Shown in pieces: positions 47,979 through 56,831 of a stretch of DNA of 64,000 nucleotides. The stretch's first letter is position 1; each line of letters begins with the position of its first letter. Where the stretch lies: NCBI GenBank assembly GCA_019359615.1, contig JAHHHA010000005.1, positions 124,001 through 188,000 on the forward strand, in the 5' to 3' direction. Under the pieces are notes generated by a model. It saw only the letters and a program-made list of their open reading frames with translations. It was not told where the DNA came from and searched no databases. The DNA is from Cyanosarcina radialis HA8281-LM2 (GTDB lineage Bacteria > Cyanobacteriota > Cyanobacteriia > Cyanobacteriales > CCAP-1448). The position numbers were made by a program, and so were the translations under genes.

Positions 47979-50324
47979 GTGCTAGAAGATTTTCGACTGA
48001 TCGTTGATTTGGTAGCAGTTCTGGCAGCGGCGGCTGTCGGCGGAGTTTTGGCTGGGTTATGCCGCCAGCCAGCTTTACTGGGCTACATTTTGGGTGGAAT
48101 GGTGGTCGGTCCGACGGGACTGGGGCTAGTTAAAGAATTGTTGCAAATCGAGACTTTAGCCCAATTTGGTGCTGCGTTTTTGTTGTTTGCTCTGGGGGTC
48201 GAGTTTTCTTTTGCCGAGCTTAAAAAAGTCCGAGCGATCGCTTTAGGTGGTGGCGGCCTGCAAATCCTCCTGACTATAGGCGTGACAGTGGCGGTTTGCT
48301 GGCTGACAGGGGCTTGGGAAACTTTACCAGCTAAGGGAGTGTTTTTAGGGGCGATTTTGTCCTTGTCCTCGACAGCGGTGGTGCTGAAGTGCTTGATGGA
48401 GCGCAACGAAACCAGCACTCCCCACGGGCAGGTGATGCTGGGGATTTTGGTAGTGCAAGATCTGGCTCTGGGCTTAATGTTGGCAGTTTTGCCAGCCCTG
48501 AACCAACCAGCCGAAGTCATCGGCCTGGCTTTAGGTCAGTCGCTATTGAAAATCGGTTTATTCGCTGCTGGGGCTGTAGCGGCAGGGATTTGGCTGATTC
48601 CGCCCCTGCTGCGCTTGCTGGCTAAAACCGAGAGTCGAGAGCTATTTTTACTCGGTGTCGTCACCTTGTGTTTGGGGATCGCCCTATTGACCGAGCATTT
48701 AGGACTGTCGATCGAAATGGGGGCATTTGTCGCCGGATTGATGATTTCGGAAGTCGAATATGCCGATCAAACTCTGACTTATGTAGAGCCGTTACGAGAT
48801 GTATTTGCCGCTCTATTCTTTGCCGCCGTGGGGATCTTGATCGATCCGGTTTTCCTGTGGAACAATCTCGAACTGATATTAGGGCTGGTAGCTTTAGTAT
48901 TGCTGGGCAAGTTTGTAATTGTCGCCCCTATAGTCCGCCTGTTTCGCTATCCTTGGAAAACTGCCATCATTGCTGGCTTGGGACTAGCTCAAATCGGTGA
49001 ATTTTCGTTCGTTCTGGCGAGCGAGGGGAGAAATTTGGGGTTGGTTTCGCGCCGAGTTTACCTGTTAATTTTAGGGACGACCGCCGTTACCTTGGTAGTG
49101 ACTCCCTTCGTGCTGCAACTAGCACCGCAATTATTGAACTGGATCGAAAGAGTACCTTGCTTGAAACACTATTTCGATCCGACAGAACTGCCTCAAGAAG
49201 TCGCAGTTCAGCCGAGTTTGTCCGGTCATGTCGTCGTCTGCGGCTACGGGCGAGTCGGTCGAAATTTGGTAAAACTGCTAGAAGACCATAACTTGCCGAT
49301 GTTGGTCATCGACCAATCGGAAGCGATAATTCAAAAGTTGCGCGATGCGGGCGTGCCTTATATTTACGGCAATGCCGCTAGCTTGCACGTTTTAGAAAAA
49401 GCAAATCTCGATCGCGCCAAGTCGATGGTCATTGCCCTGCCGGATGCGATGAGTACCAGACTGGCTTTAAAGCGGGCCTTAGAGTTAGCCCCAGCCCTCG
49501 ATGTCGTCATCCGTGCCAACAGCGAACGAGATATCGAACTGCTTTACCAATTGGGAGCTAGAGAAGTAGTTCAGCCAGAATTTGAAGTCAGCTTGGAAAT
49601 GGCCACCCATTTGTGGAGCGTTTATGGGATGCCAGTATCGGTAATTCAAGGGGAAGTGCAGCAAATTCGCAGTTCTCACTATCTCGATCTACGCCCTACC
49701 GCCTCAGCCTCAGAAATTACTCGCAGCTTGCAATTAGCGGCTCAAGAGATGAGCAGCAAGTGGTACACCCTGCCAGAAAAATCTCCCTTAGTGGGCATGA
49801 CAATTGAAGAAGCTAATATTCGCTGGTTGACGGGCGTGAGTTTGGTAGCAGTGCGCCGCGCTGAGGGCGAACAGCTAGATTATCCTGCTCCCCAAACGAT
49901 TTTAGAGGCAGGCGATCGCTTTTTACTTGTCGGTCAACCAGAAGAGCAAGCCGCTTTTGACGAACTGGCCAAAGGAGCGGTTGCAGTTCCAGGTAGCACT
50001 ACGCCCTGTCAGTGGTTGGTAATTCCGGATGGTTCTCCAGCAGTGGGGAAAACTTTGCAAGAGTTGCATCTGAGGCGACAGTACGGCGTGCAAGTTCAAG
50101 CCATTCGCCGCGAAGGTAAGTTCATCCGCTTTCCCGACGGTCGGGTAGAACTGCGCTCTGGAGATTTGCTGCTGTGGTGCGGCGGCAGTTATCCGCTCAA
50201 TCAATTACAACAGTGGATCGCGCCGATAGCTCAACCGGAAGCCCTGCCAGTGCCCACGATTAAGGTGCAAGTGAGCGAGGCTTTAGAGGAGTTTCTGCCG
50301 CTCGATAGCAAGCGAGAAGGTTAA
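47979..50324 (+). CDS. CPA2 cation/proton antiporter with RCK and TrkA-C domains
   Basis: The 781-residue transporter: about 12 membrane helices up to residue 385 (AVGGVLAGLCRQPALLGYIL; VLKCLMERNETSTPHGQV; EMGAFVAGLMISE), an RCK/TrkA-N domain (about 408-530, VVCGYGRVGRNLVKLLEDHN with the NAD-binding GxGxxG), then two TrkA-C domains (about 590-660 and 670-750). KefB/GerN-like; it exchanges K+ or Na+ for H+ and is gated by nucleotides. Function in pH, salt or thylakoid ion balance is inferred. Start GTG 47979; an ATG at 47965 is out of frame. Confidence 0.92.
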   Translation: MLEDFRLIVDLVAVLAAAAVGGVLAGLCRQPALLGYILGGMVVGPTGLGLVKELLQIETLAQFGAAFLLFALGVEFSFAELKKVRAIALGGGGLQILLTIGVTVAVCWLTGAWETLPAKGVFLGAILSLSSTAVVLKCLMERNETSTPHGQVMLGILVVQDLALGLMLAVLPALNQPAEVIGLALGQSLLKIGLFAAGAVAAGIWLIPPLLRLLAKTESRELFLLGVVTLCLGIALLTEHLGLSIEMGAFVAGLMISEVEYADQTLTYVEPLRDVFAALFFAAVGILIDPVFLWNNLELILGLVALVLLGKFVIVAPIVRLFRYPWKTAIIAGLGLAQIGEFSFVLASEGRNLGLVSRRVYLLILGTTAVTLVVTPFVLQLAPQLLNWIERVPCLKHYFDPTELPQEVAVQPSLSGHVVVCGYGRVGRNLVKLLEDHNLPMLVIDQSEAIIQKLRDAGVPYIYGNAASLHVLEKANLDRAKSMVIALPDAMSTRLALKRALELAPALDVVIRANSERDIELLYQLGAREVVQPEFEVSLEMATHLWSVYGMPVSVIQGEVQQIRSSHYLDLRPTASASEITRSLQLAAQEMSSKWYTLPEKSPLVGMTIEEANIRWLTGVSLVAVRRAEGEQLDYPAPQTILEAGDRFLLVGQPEEQAAFDELAKGAVAVPGSTTPCQWLVIPDGSPAVGKTLQELHLRRQYGVQVQAIRREGKFIRFPDGRVELRSGDLLLWCGGSYPLNQLQQWIAPIAQPEALPVPTIKVQVSEALEEFLPLDSKREG

Positions 50325-50564
50325 CAAAATTGGTAGGGGCAAAGCATATATAGCCAGTCTAAATGATTCACTTTCCAGCCCTCACCCCCTGTGTCCCCCC
50401 TTGGTAAGGGGGGAGTTGGGAGAGGGGAGCAGGAAATCTCACAACTCATTTAGGATCGCTATACATATAGCCATTTGTTGATGTGGGGTTGAAGAACAAA
50501 ACCCCACCTACAATATCTACGATCGCCACCAAATTCGATCGGCTAAACCAAACCGCAGACATTA

Positions 50565-52568
50565 TTAATCAATGGTTAAAGAATCCAAAAAAGCCCTAGC
50601 TTCGGGAAAAGTGAGATTGCCATCTTCAGCCACGACGATCGCTTGATACAAAGTCGGTCCGTCGGGATCGACAATCATCCGCTGGATAATACCTAGATTG
50701 TTCTGTCCCCTCATCGTCACCTCTCTGCCTGGATACCCATTTTGGGTAATCTGTTGTTCGCTGATGACAGTGGCGTTAGTGCTTTTAGCTGCGCTATCCC
50801 TGGCCCCATCTAACCCTTTTTGCACGTCAAAAGTCGCTCCAGATGGCAATGTAACTTCACTTTCAGCCGTGCCGTAAAATCGTTTGTTGGTATTATCGCT
50901 GTAGCCTACTAAGATAAACTCTGCCGAGTCAGCATTTTGTTTTTGTTCTGTCGGTTGGGCGGGAAACCTAGCATTATAGTTACCGCTTTGAGACGAATAA
51001 GCGTACCAATTAGTAGTATCGCTATTAGAGTTATTGACAGGCTCAGTTGTATCAGGGGAAGAAGAGGTAACTGGGGAGTTGCTGGGTTCGGGTTCGACGC
51101 TGGGAGAAGAATTAATCGATTGCTCGCTGCTAGAGCTACTATCGGCACCAAGCGCCTCTAAAACCTTGGTATTCACATAGGTATTGAATACAAACAGTGG
51201 TATACACAAAAACAAACCCGCGATCGTCCAAGTTTTTTGATGTGCTTTAAAATCTGGCAGGCTTTGCCATTGCCGACTTCTCCAACCCCAGGCATTACCT
51301 TTGGCTCCCAAAATAAAGGGCATGACCATATTAACTAGGGGAACCCAAGCTAATAAACCGATCCACACTCGGTTAGAGAAAGGCCAGAATTGCGGTGCTA
51401 AAAAAGCTCCCCAGTTCCAACCCTGTATTTCGTGAGGTACGGGGACGGATGTATTAAACGTACCCCCACCACCTACCGGACCGGAAGAAAACCCCCCAGA
51501 TTGGTAGGATGGCTGCTGCTGATAGGGATTTTGCCCCTGATATGGAGGTGTTTGGTAGGGATTGGCAGGCTGCTGGTAAGGGGTAGAAGATTGATAAGAT
51601 CCCTGCTGATATGGGTTTTGCTCCCCGTAGGCAGGCTGTTGGTACGGATTGGCAGCCGGAGGAATCTCTGTGGGTGGGGCAACGTTTTGGGGCTGGTTGG
51701 GAACTGTGGGCGGGACAAATTGCGGTGGCGACGAAGGTACGCTGCCAGAAGAGGGTTGCAAGGCATCGAGCATTTGTTTGGCGCTCTCATAGCGATCGCG
51801 AGCATTGGGTTCGATCGCTTTATCTAATACTGCTGCCAGCGAAGGGCTAACGGTCAACGCCTCCTGATGCCACATAATTTCGCCCGTGCGGTGGTCGGTT
51901 TCCAATTCTTGGGGCATCTTGCCCGTCAATAAATAAATGGCTGTCAGCCCGATACTATATAAATCGCTTCCGTAAACTGGTCTGCCAGCGGCTTGTTCTG
52001 CGGGCATAAATCCGGGCGTACCGATGACGATCGAACTAGCGGCACCGCCTTGAGAAGTCATCACGGTTCCCATGGTTTCCCTGACTGCCCCAAAGTCGAT
52101 TAAAACTGGCTTGTTATCGACATCTCGAAGAATAATGTTATCGGGTTTGATATCTCGATGCACGATCCGCTTGCTGTGGACGAAGTTCAGGACTGGCAAG
52201 ATATTCTTCAAGATATCTCTGACCGCACTTTCGCTCAGTCGTCCTTCTCGGTCTACTTTTGTGCTTAAAGTTTTCCCTTCTACCCACTCTTGAACTAAGT
52301 AAAACTGCTCGTCTTCTTGAAAGTAGGCATATAAAGTAGGAATCTGGCTGTGACGACCTAAATCTTCTAAGATCGCAGCTTCCCGCTGGAACCGCTGCTG
52401 CACTAGCTGTTGAATTTGAGGATTGTAAGTCACGGGCTTGAGTTGCTTGATCACGCATCTGCGTCCCGACGGCATTTGGGTATCTTCTGCCAAAAACGTA
52501 CTGCCAAACCCACCTTCGCCCAGTTCTTGAATCACCCGATAGCGGTAGTTCAACACCTTTGATGTCAT
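50565..52568 (-). CDS. Serine/threonine protein kinase with Pro/Gln linker and extracytoplasmic domain
   Basis: A 667-residue kinase: Gly loop GEGGFGSTFLAED, catalytic HRDIKPDNIILRD and DFGAVRETMG; the kinase domain ends near 270. A long linker of PYQQ-type repeats (about 275-370) follows, then a short domain with membrane helices (about 385-465), a Ser/Pro/Thr-rich stretch, and a C-terminal domain (about 520-667, YNARFPAQPTEQKQ; DVQKGLDGARDSAAKSTNAT) found in cyanobacterial exported sensors. ATG 52568 has GAGGAT upstream and is preferred to 52598. Probably senses envelope or turgor conditions; inference. Confidence 0.92.
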   Translation of the reverse strand: MTSKVLNYRYRVIQELGEGGFGSTFLAEDTQMPSGRRCVIKQLKPVTYNPQIQQLVQQRFQREAAILEDLGRHSQIPTLYAYFQEDEQFYLVQEWVEGKTLSTKVDREGRLSESAVRDILKNILPVLNFVHSKRIVHRDIKPDNIILRDVDNKPVLIDFGAVRETMGTVMTSQGGAASSIVIGTPGFMPAEQAAGRPVYGSDLYSIGLTAIYLLTGKMPQELETDHRTGEIMWHQEALTVSPSLAAVLDKAIEPNARDRYESAKQMLDALQPSSGSVPSSPPQFVPPTVPNQPQNVAPPTEIPPAANPYQQPAYGEQNPYQQGSYQSSTPYQQPANPYQTPPYQGQNPYQQQPSYQSGGFSSGPVGGGGTFNTSVPVPHEIQGWNWGAFLAPQFWPFSNRVWIGLLAWVPLVNMVMPFILGAKGNAWGWRSRQWQSLPDFKAHQKTWTIAGLFLCIPLFVFNTYVNTKVLEALGADSSSSSEQSINSSPSVEPEPSNSPVTSSSPDTTEPVNNSNSDTTNWYAYSSQSGNYNARFPAQPTEQKQNADSAEFILVGYSDNTNKRFYGTAESEVTLPSGATFDVQKGLDGARDSAAKSTNATVISEQQITQNGYPGREVTMRGQNNLGIIQRMIVDPDGPTLYQAIVVAEDGNLTFPEARAFLDSLTID

Positions 52569-52828
52569 GTTTCTATCCTCAATTTCCCCTTGGTGCACCT
52601 AACTACATACAGCTTGCCCAACCCCAAGTACGGAAATTATCTTTTTCCTACTAATCTCTGAGCGTTGGTGCTAGAGGAGCGTGCTAGCACGTATCGCTCG
52701 ATCGCCAAGCCACAAAGACCACTGTGCGATCGAGCCATCTGCATTTTAACGATAACGATCTCTCCAACTTAGTAGAGTATATGCTTTGGACTGCTGCCAA
52801 CAATAGATTTTAGATCGCGGCCGCCTGT

Positions 52829-53236
52829 TTACGATGATTTCGGTTTTACTTCAAACTCTAATTTGGAACGGTAGAAGCAAACATCAAATTGAAGAAAAAA
52901 GTTAGTCTCACGTAGAATCAATGGTACGTTCTGACTTTCCACCCATGCAAATATTAATTCCGTTGGTGGAAATTCTCCGATGTGAGCGATCGTAGCAAAG
53001 GGCATTGCTAGACGATCGCCAAGATTACCTGCTAATTGAATGATGGCTTTGCGATCGTCCCAAATTCCCCCTAACTGAAGGCCGAGTTCGTATGGCAAAA
53101 CATTAACCGTAGCCCCGCTATCGACTAGCCCAACTGCTTCGACTCTCCGATCTTCTCCATGCAGCGATAACGGAAGTCTCGGCAGGCTGTCAAACTCGTT
53201 TTGGGTTGGGCTAGTAGTTGAATATTTAAGCCGCAT
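52829..53236 (-). CDS. Retropepsin-like aspartic protease domain protein
   Basis: The 135-residue protein carries the single-domain aspartic protease signature in VEAVGLVDSGATVNVLPYEL (about 31-50; catalytic Asp of DSGAT) and the flap-like LGDRLAMPFATIAHIG and hydrophobic PLILRETNFFLQFDVCFYRS. Like retroviral protease it would need to dimerise. Proteins of this type form a widespread but poorly studied bacterial group. It starts 3 bp after the stop of the small gene upstream; the two are clearly a unit. Confidence 0.8.
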   Translation of the reverse strand: MRLKYSTTSPTQNEFDSLPRLPLSLHGEDRRVEAVGLVDSGATVNVLPYELGLQLGGIWDDRKAIIQLAGNLGDRLAMPFATIAHIGEFPPTELIFAWVESQNVPLILRETNFFLQFDVCFYRSKLEFEVKPKSS

Positions 53237-53239
53237 ACA

Positions 53240-53455
53240 TTATTGGTGATTTGTATCCGAATGCTTGAGGGCTTCCATTAAAACTGCACCTGCCCCAAAG
53301 CAATCGTATGGAGTCGGCAAATCATAGGTTTTAAAAGGTTCTAACGGTGAAATATCCTCAGCCATCTCCAAATCCTCAGCCAGTATTCGGATGAGCTTGA
53401 GTTTCTCTGTGGGAGAAAGCCGTCGTGCGGCAGGAAGCAATTCAGCTAATGTCAT
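53240..53455 (-). CDS. Small partner protein of the retropepsin-like gene
   Basis: A 71-residue protein: helical beginning LAELLPAARRLSPTEKLKLI and RILAEDLE, then SPLEPFKTYDLPTPYDCFGA and GAVLMEALKH. The first half recurs in cyanobacteria as a short ORF paired with aspartic-protease-like genes (recollection of the pattern, not checked). It has the size and charge of antitoxin-like proteins; no function is assigned. AAAGAGGAACATAACGT upstream of ATG 53455 gives a ribosome binding site. Confidence 0.65.
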   Translation of the reverse strand: MTLAELLPAARRLSPTEKLKLIRILAEDLEMAEDISPLEPFKTYDLPTPYDCFGAGAVLMEALKHSDTNHQ

Positions 53456-53536
53456 ACGTTATGTTCCTCTTTTGGAGAACTCATACCTACACCTTGCCCT
53501 ACAGTAACTTAGGCAAGCTCAGAGGGTAGGCGTAAT

Positions 53537-53830
53537 TTATGCCAGCGTACAGATTATTGCAGTACCGGACTCATTCGATCGACAAGAACCACCAACAGAA
53601 AAAATAACAGATGCTATCGCTCCAGATGTTCTGGTGGTGGGAATTTCATCTGAAATTTCCCACCATCGCTTGTCCAAGACAATACCAAACTTCATTCGAT
53701 CGAGACTGATTAACTTTCCCTGTTCTTCCAAGTAATTTAAAACGGCCTTATCTAGATATATATCTTGAGAATCGAAAATTGGCTCGATGACTTTAGCTCT
53801 ATCATTAGAGCTATTAACTTCTAACTTCAT
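53537..53830 (-). CDS. Hypothetical protein, 97 aa
   Basis: Not recognised. Begins MKLEVNSSNDRAKVIEPIFD, a mixed segment with YLDKAVLNYLEEQGKLISLD and WWEISDEIP, and ends in a Gly/Ser/Cys-rich tail (VGGSCRSNESGTAIICTLA) that could be a small peptide core. ATG 53830 has a perfect AGGAGGT ribosome binding site. No modification enzyme lies nearby, so a peptide natural product is only a thought. Upstream 53831-54163 (333 bp) shows nothing recognisable beyond AT-rich spacer. Confidence 0.55.
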   Translation of the reverse strand: MKLEVNSSNDRAKVIEPIFDSQDIYLDKAVLNYLEEQGKLISLDRMKFGIVLDKRWWEISDEIPTTRTSGAIASVIFSVGGSCRSNESGTAIICTLA

Positions 53831-54163
53831 ATTACCTCCTATTTTTTGATGGTTTACAACGCCCACTCATAGTTTAATCTAATCAATGCAATTTGTGCAG
53901 ATGCTGGTTAATCGTCACCTACAAATTCTTAGATTTTATTACTGTGGTGCTAGGCTTTAACTTCAGATTAAAACTCGCCTACACCCGAAAAATTCTGGGT
54001 AAAATCGAGAACTGCTTTTGTTCGATCTAACAAATCGATCGCCAGTGCATCCTTCAATAAAAACTAGAGATGGCTATAACTGAGGGACGATTATAGGCCG
54101 TCTTGCTCTGGAGACTAGCAATTTATTTCGATTCAGGCTTTACGATCGATCGCTCAAATCGCC

Positions 54164-54997
54164 TCAAATTTCGATCGCCTTCACGCCCAAACCTACCATT
54201 TTTCCGTTGCCATTTTGAGTAACAGAATCGATCGCCTGTACGTCTTCTAACAAGCAGTAAGGACGGCTGTAACTGAGTGGTGATTCTAAGTGATGCCGTT
54301 CTAAAAAATCGCGATCGCCTAATATTTGTTCTGTCGCCCCGTCGCCTACAACTTTGCCCTCGCTCAGAACGATGGTGCGATCGCACAACTCTAAAGCCAA
54401 ATCTAAGTCGTGAGTGGCAATTAATTGCGTTAACGGCAGGCTTTGTAATAAGTAGATTAACTGGCGGCGCGATCGTGGATCGAGTTGAGCCGAAGGTTCG
54501 TCGAACACCAAAACTTGCGGTTGCATGGCCAGTACCCCAGCTATAGCCACTCGCTTTTTTTCGCCCCCAGATAGGTTTTGAGCGTTTCTTTGAGCGTAGC
54601 GTTCGGGATCTAGCCCGACAGCGTGCATCGAGAGAGTACAGCGATCGTCTAATTCCTTCCCCTGCAATCCCTGATTCATCGGTCCGAAAGCAATATCTTC
54701 CCAAACGGTAGGCATAAATATTTGGTCGTCAGGATTCTGAAATACTAAACCCACAAAGTTCCGGATGTTACGCAGATTCTTAGGTGCCATCTGGTACTCT
54801 CCTACCACTACCTGTCCTTCCTGGGGTAGCAGAATCCCGTTGAGGTGCTGGAGCAAAGTTGATTTTCCAGAACCATTAGCGCCTACTAGCGCCACTCGTT
54901 CGGTCGCTTTAATATGTAAATCTATTCCCTTCAGCGCTTGAGTTCCATCTGGATAGATATAGCTAAGATTTTCAATAGAAATGGGATTGTGGTGCAT
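54164..54997 (-). CDS. cbiO: ECF transporter ATPase for cobalt/nickel
   Basis: The ATPase of the group I energy-coupling-factor importer. The 277-residue protein has Walker A GANGSGKSTLLQHLNG (about 38-53), Q-loop FQNPDDQIFMPTV, ABC signature LSGGEKKRVAIAGVLAM (about 142-158), Walker B LVFDEPSAQLDP and H-loop IATHDLDLA. It pairs with CbiQ, CbiM and the PDGLE protein upstream. Metal specificity, Co or Ni, cannot be read from this subunit. It follows cbiQ by 48 bp, last gene of the unit. Confidence 0.93.
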   Translation of the reverse strand: MHHNPISIENLSYIYPDGTQALKGIDLHIKATERVALVGANGSGKSTLLQHLNGILLPQEGQVVVGEYQMAPKNLRNIRNFVGLVFQNPDDQIFMPTVWEDIAFGPMNQGLQGKELDDRCTLSMHAVGLDPERYAQRNAQNLSGGEKKRVAIAGVLAMQPQVLVFDEPSAQLDPRSRRQLIYLLQSLPLTQLIATHDLDLALELCDRTIVLSEGKVVGDGATEQILGDRDFLERHHLESPLSYSRPYCLLEDVQAIDSVTQNGNGKMVGLGVKAIEI

Positions 54998-55004
54998 GGA
55001 GGTA

Positions 55005-55034
55005 TAAGTAATAAGTGATAAGTAATAAGTAAAG
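55005..55034. repeat. Heptamer STRR between cbiQ and cbiO
   Basis: AAGTAATAAGTGATAAGTAA and following units; same heptamer family as at 3178, 5249 and 21585. Lies 12 bp after the cbiQ stop codon on the minus strand. Confidence 0.75.
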
Positions 55035-55045
55035 AATAGCGACTA

Positions 55046-55822
55046 CTATTTTAAGTAAACAGCTTGCCCTAACAAAGCCAAAAGCGCTGTCGAGGTTAAT
55101 GCCAAAATATCTCTTCGTTGATTTTTGGGCATCTTTCTGAGGTGCGGTAAACCATCGTAGCCGCGCGAGAGCATGGCATAATGCACCCGTTCTCCTCGTT
55201 CGTAGGTGCGGATAAATAAAGCTCCGATCGCATTGCCAATTACCAACCGATGCCAGCGCCTGTTACTCATCAAGTTGCGAGAAACTGCGGCTCGTTGCAT
55301 CGAGTTGAATTCCTCGATCAACACCCCGATGTAGCGATACATCGAGGCCAGAATTGCCACCAGCAAGGGAGGAACTCGCAGCGCACCTAGTGCTTGAAGC
55401 AGCACCGGAATTGGAGTGGTGAGAACTAGCAAATTTAGCAGCAATAGCGACAATCCTGCTTTTAGGGTAACGCTGCCTAAAACTGTTAAACCCGTAGTGG
55501 TAATTCTCAGCCAACCCCACTGCCACAGAACTTCTCCCCCATCGCGGAACAACGTACCCAGTAAGATAACCCCGACAAAAGATAGCTCGACGGCAAATCG
55601 CTTCAGCAGCACCGAAAAAGTTACTCGACTGGCCAGCAAAACTCCTAGAATACCGACTCCATAAATTGCCCAAGTCCACCAACGGCCGTTAGGGGTAAGA
55701 GCGATCGCCAGTACCATTAATAGCACGCACGAGATCCGAATTTGAGGAGTCAGATCGTGCCAAGAAGTTTGCTTGTGGCTGTCAACATCTAGGCGAACCC
55801 CACCAATATGTAGTAGCAGCAT
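55046..55822 (-). CDS. cbiQ: ECF transporter T component
   Basis: The 258-residue transmembrane coupling protein with about five to six helices and the two cytoplasmic coupling motifs with Ala-Arg-Gly-like cores: ASMYRYIGVLIEEFNSMQRA (first region) and AMLSRGYDGLPHLRK (second, SRGY). These bind the grooves of CbiO. The start region (MLLLHIGGVRLDVDSHKQTS) is close to a repeat-rich spacer, and the HIGGVRLDVDS beginning is usual for the family. Separated from its partner genes upstream by about 550 bp of nested repeats. Confidence 0.92.
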   Translation of the reverse strand: MLLLHIGGVRLDVDSHKQTSWHDLTPQIRISCVLLMVLAIALTPNGRWWTWAIYGVGILGVLLASRVTFSVLLKRFAVELSFVGVILLGTLFRDGGEVLWQWGWLRITTTGLTVLGSVTLKAGLSLLLLNLLVLTTPIPVLLQALGALRVPPLLVAILASMYRYIGVLIEEFNSMQRAAVSRNLMSNRRWHRLVIGNAIGALFIRTYERGERVHYAMLSRGYDGLPHLRKMPKNQRRDILALTSTALLALLGQAVYLK

Positions 55823-55880
55823 AGGATTGAAGTTAGTTGTAATATTTCTTGTTTCCCCTGCCGTTCTTCCCTCTCCTCGC

Positions 55881-56200
55881 AGGCTACCGTGTATACATAA
55901 GTTATCAGTTTGAAGTTCAGCCTTATCGATCCCCCTAAATTTCCCTTAAAAAGCGGATGCGCTGTGCGGAGGGAACCTCCGCATACAAGCGCACCAAGCA
56001 GCGGATGCAAGTCGCGGCGAGGTTCCCATCTCCTAGCGGAGACGCTTCGCGTACCGTCAGGTCGTCCGCAGGACTTACGCCGTGCAGCTTGCACCAAGCA
56101 GAGGGACGAAGAGATCGGGTTCCCCCCTTTTGAAGGGGGGCTAGGGGGGATCTGCGAGGGTGTAGGCATCAAAACTAAAGATGTGTATACACGGTAGCCT
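55881..56200. mobile_element. 320-bp element with 17-bp perfect inverted ends
   Basis: AGGCTACCGTGTATACA (55881-55897) and its exact reverse complement at 56184-56200. The interior includes the CTTAAAAAGCGGATGCGCTG repeat block (about 55946-56100) shared with 47680-47785 and a CCCCCCTTTTGAAGGGGGG hairpin (56121-56140). It sits in a CCTCTCCT / AGGAGAGG palindrome and parts the PDGLE gene from cbiQ. No coding capacity that I accept. Confidence 0.75.
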
Positions 56201-56368
56201 ACAAGGAGAGGGGCTGGGGGTGAGGTCGGCTTGTGACAGACCTAAAATAATGCGTTTTAAGAAAGCCAAAGCGATCGCCCTCTAACGCACCCTACCGGAT
56301 CGATACGGCCAAAATGAGGCATTGCGGTTGGGTTCGTTGGGTTTCGCTTCGCTCAACCCAACCTACAG

Positions 56369-56722
56369 TTATTCCAATTGAGAGGCATCATCGCTCTCAG
56401 GGGACTTGCGAACTACTAACTTCCCAATTCCCCAAGCTAAACCAAAGGTAGCTAGAGTGCCGACTAAACCAGCTAAAGGAGTAGCTACAGACTCCGGTAC
56501 GCCTCTAAGGGCATACTCATCGAAGATGGCGTAGAACGGCAATTTTTGGGCAGGTTGTTCTTCAACCGCCTTGCTATCGAATTTTAAATCTTGGGCAACC
56601 CGGTCTAATCCATCTGGATTTTGGCTAGCTAGAGGAGACAAAAATACAGCTATTAGCAGGGCAATACCTAAGCCAGTCAGGAAAAATATCCGGTTGCGGG
56701 TACGAGAAGAGTTGTTGTTCAT
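56369..56722 (-). CDS. PDGLE domain protein (CbiN/NikN-like ECF component)
   Basis: The 117-residue membrane protein has two helices, FFLTGLGIALLIAVFLSPLA (about 13-32) and PLAGLVGTLATFGLAWGIGK (about 82-101), with the PDGLD motif just after the first (family consensus P-D-G-L-E) and a periplasmic loop. In nickel/cobalt ECF systems this small protein assists CbiM/NikM. It is placed between cbiM and cbiQ as usual. An octamer GGGGAGAT tract separates it from cbiM. Confidence 0.9.
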   Translation of the reverse strand: MNNNSSRTRNRIFFLTGLGIALLIAVFLSPLASQNPDGLDRVAQDLKFDSKAVEEQPAQKLPFYAIFDEYALRGVPESVATPLAGLVGTLATFGLAWGIGKLVVRKSPESDDASQLE

Positions 56723-56723
56723 A

Positions 56724-56776
56724 AGAGAGAGAGGGAGATGGGGAGATGGGGAGATGGGGAGATGGGGAGATGGGGG
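56724..56776. repeat. GGGGAGAT octamer array between cbiM and the PDGLE gene
   Basis: Five GGGGAGAT units after GAGAGAGAGG, immediately before the PDGLE start codon on the minus strand, followed by short CAACTGACAACTGACAACT repeats. Confidence 0.85.
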
Positions 56777-56831
56777 AAATTAACAACTGACAACTGACAA
56801 CTCCGCACTCCACACTTCCAAAGCTTCTGAT

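Noticed and set aside
48083-48520. 145-aa minus-strand open frame within the antiporter gene
   Set aside because: Shadow of a real membrane protein gene with all family motifs on the other strand.
53537-53830. Ribosomal peptide natural product precursor
   Set aside because: Cys/Gly/Ser-rich tail is suggestive, but no modification or export enzyme lies nearby; kept only as a hypothetical protein.
55910-56197. 95-aa open frame with SGCAVRREPPHTSAPSSGCK, also seen at 47608
   Set aside because: It is translation of a dispersed repeat block shared by two spacers; no start context, and the frame changes at the repeat edges.
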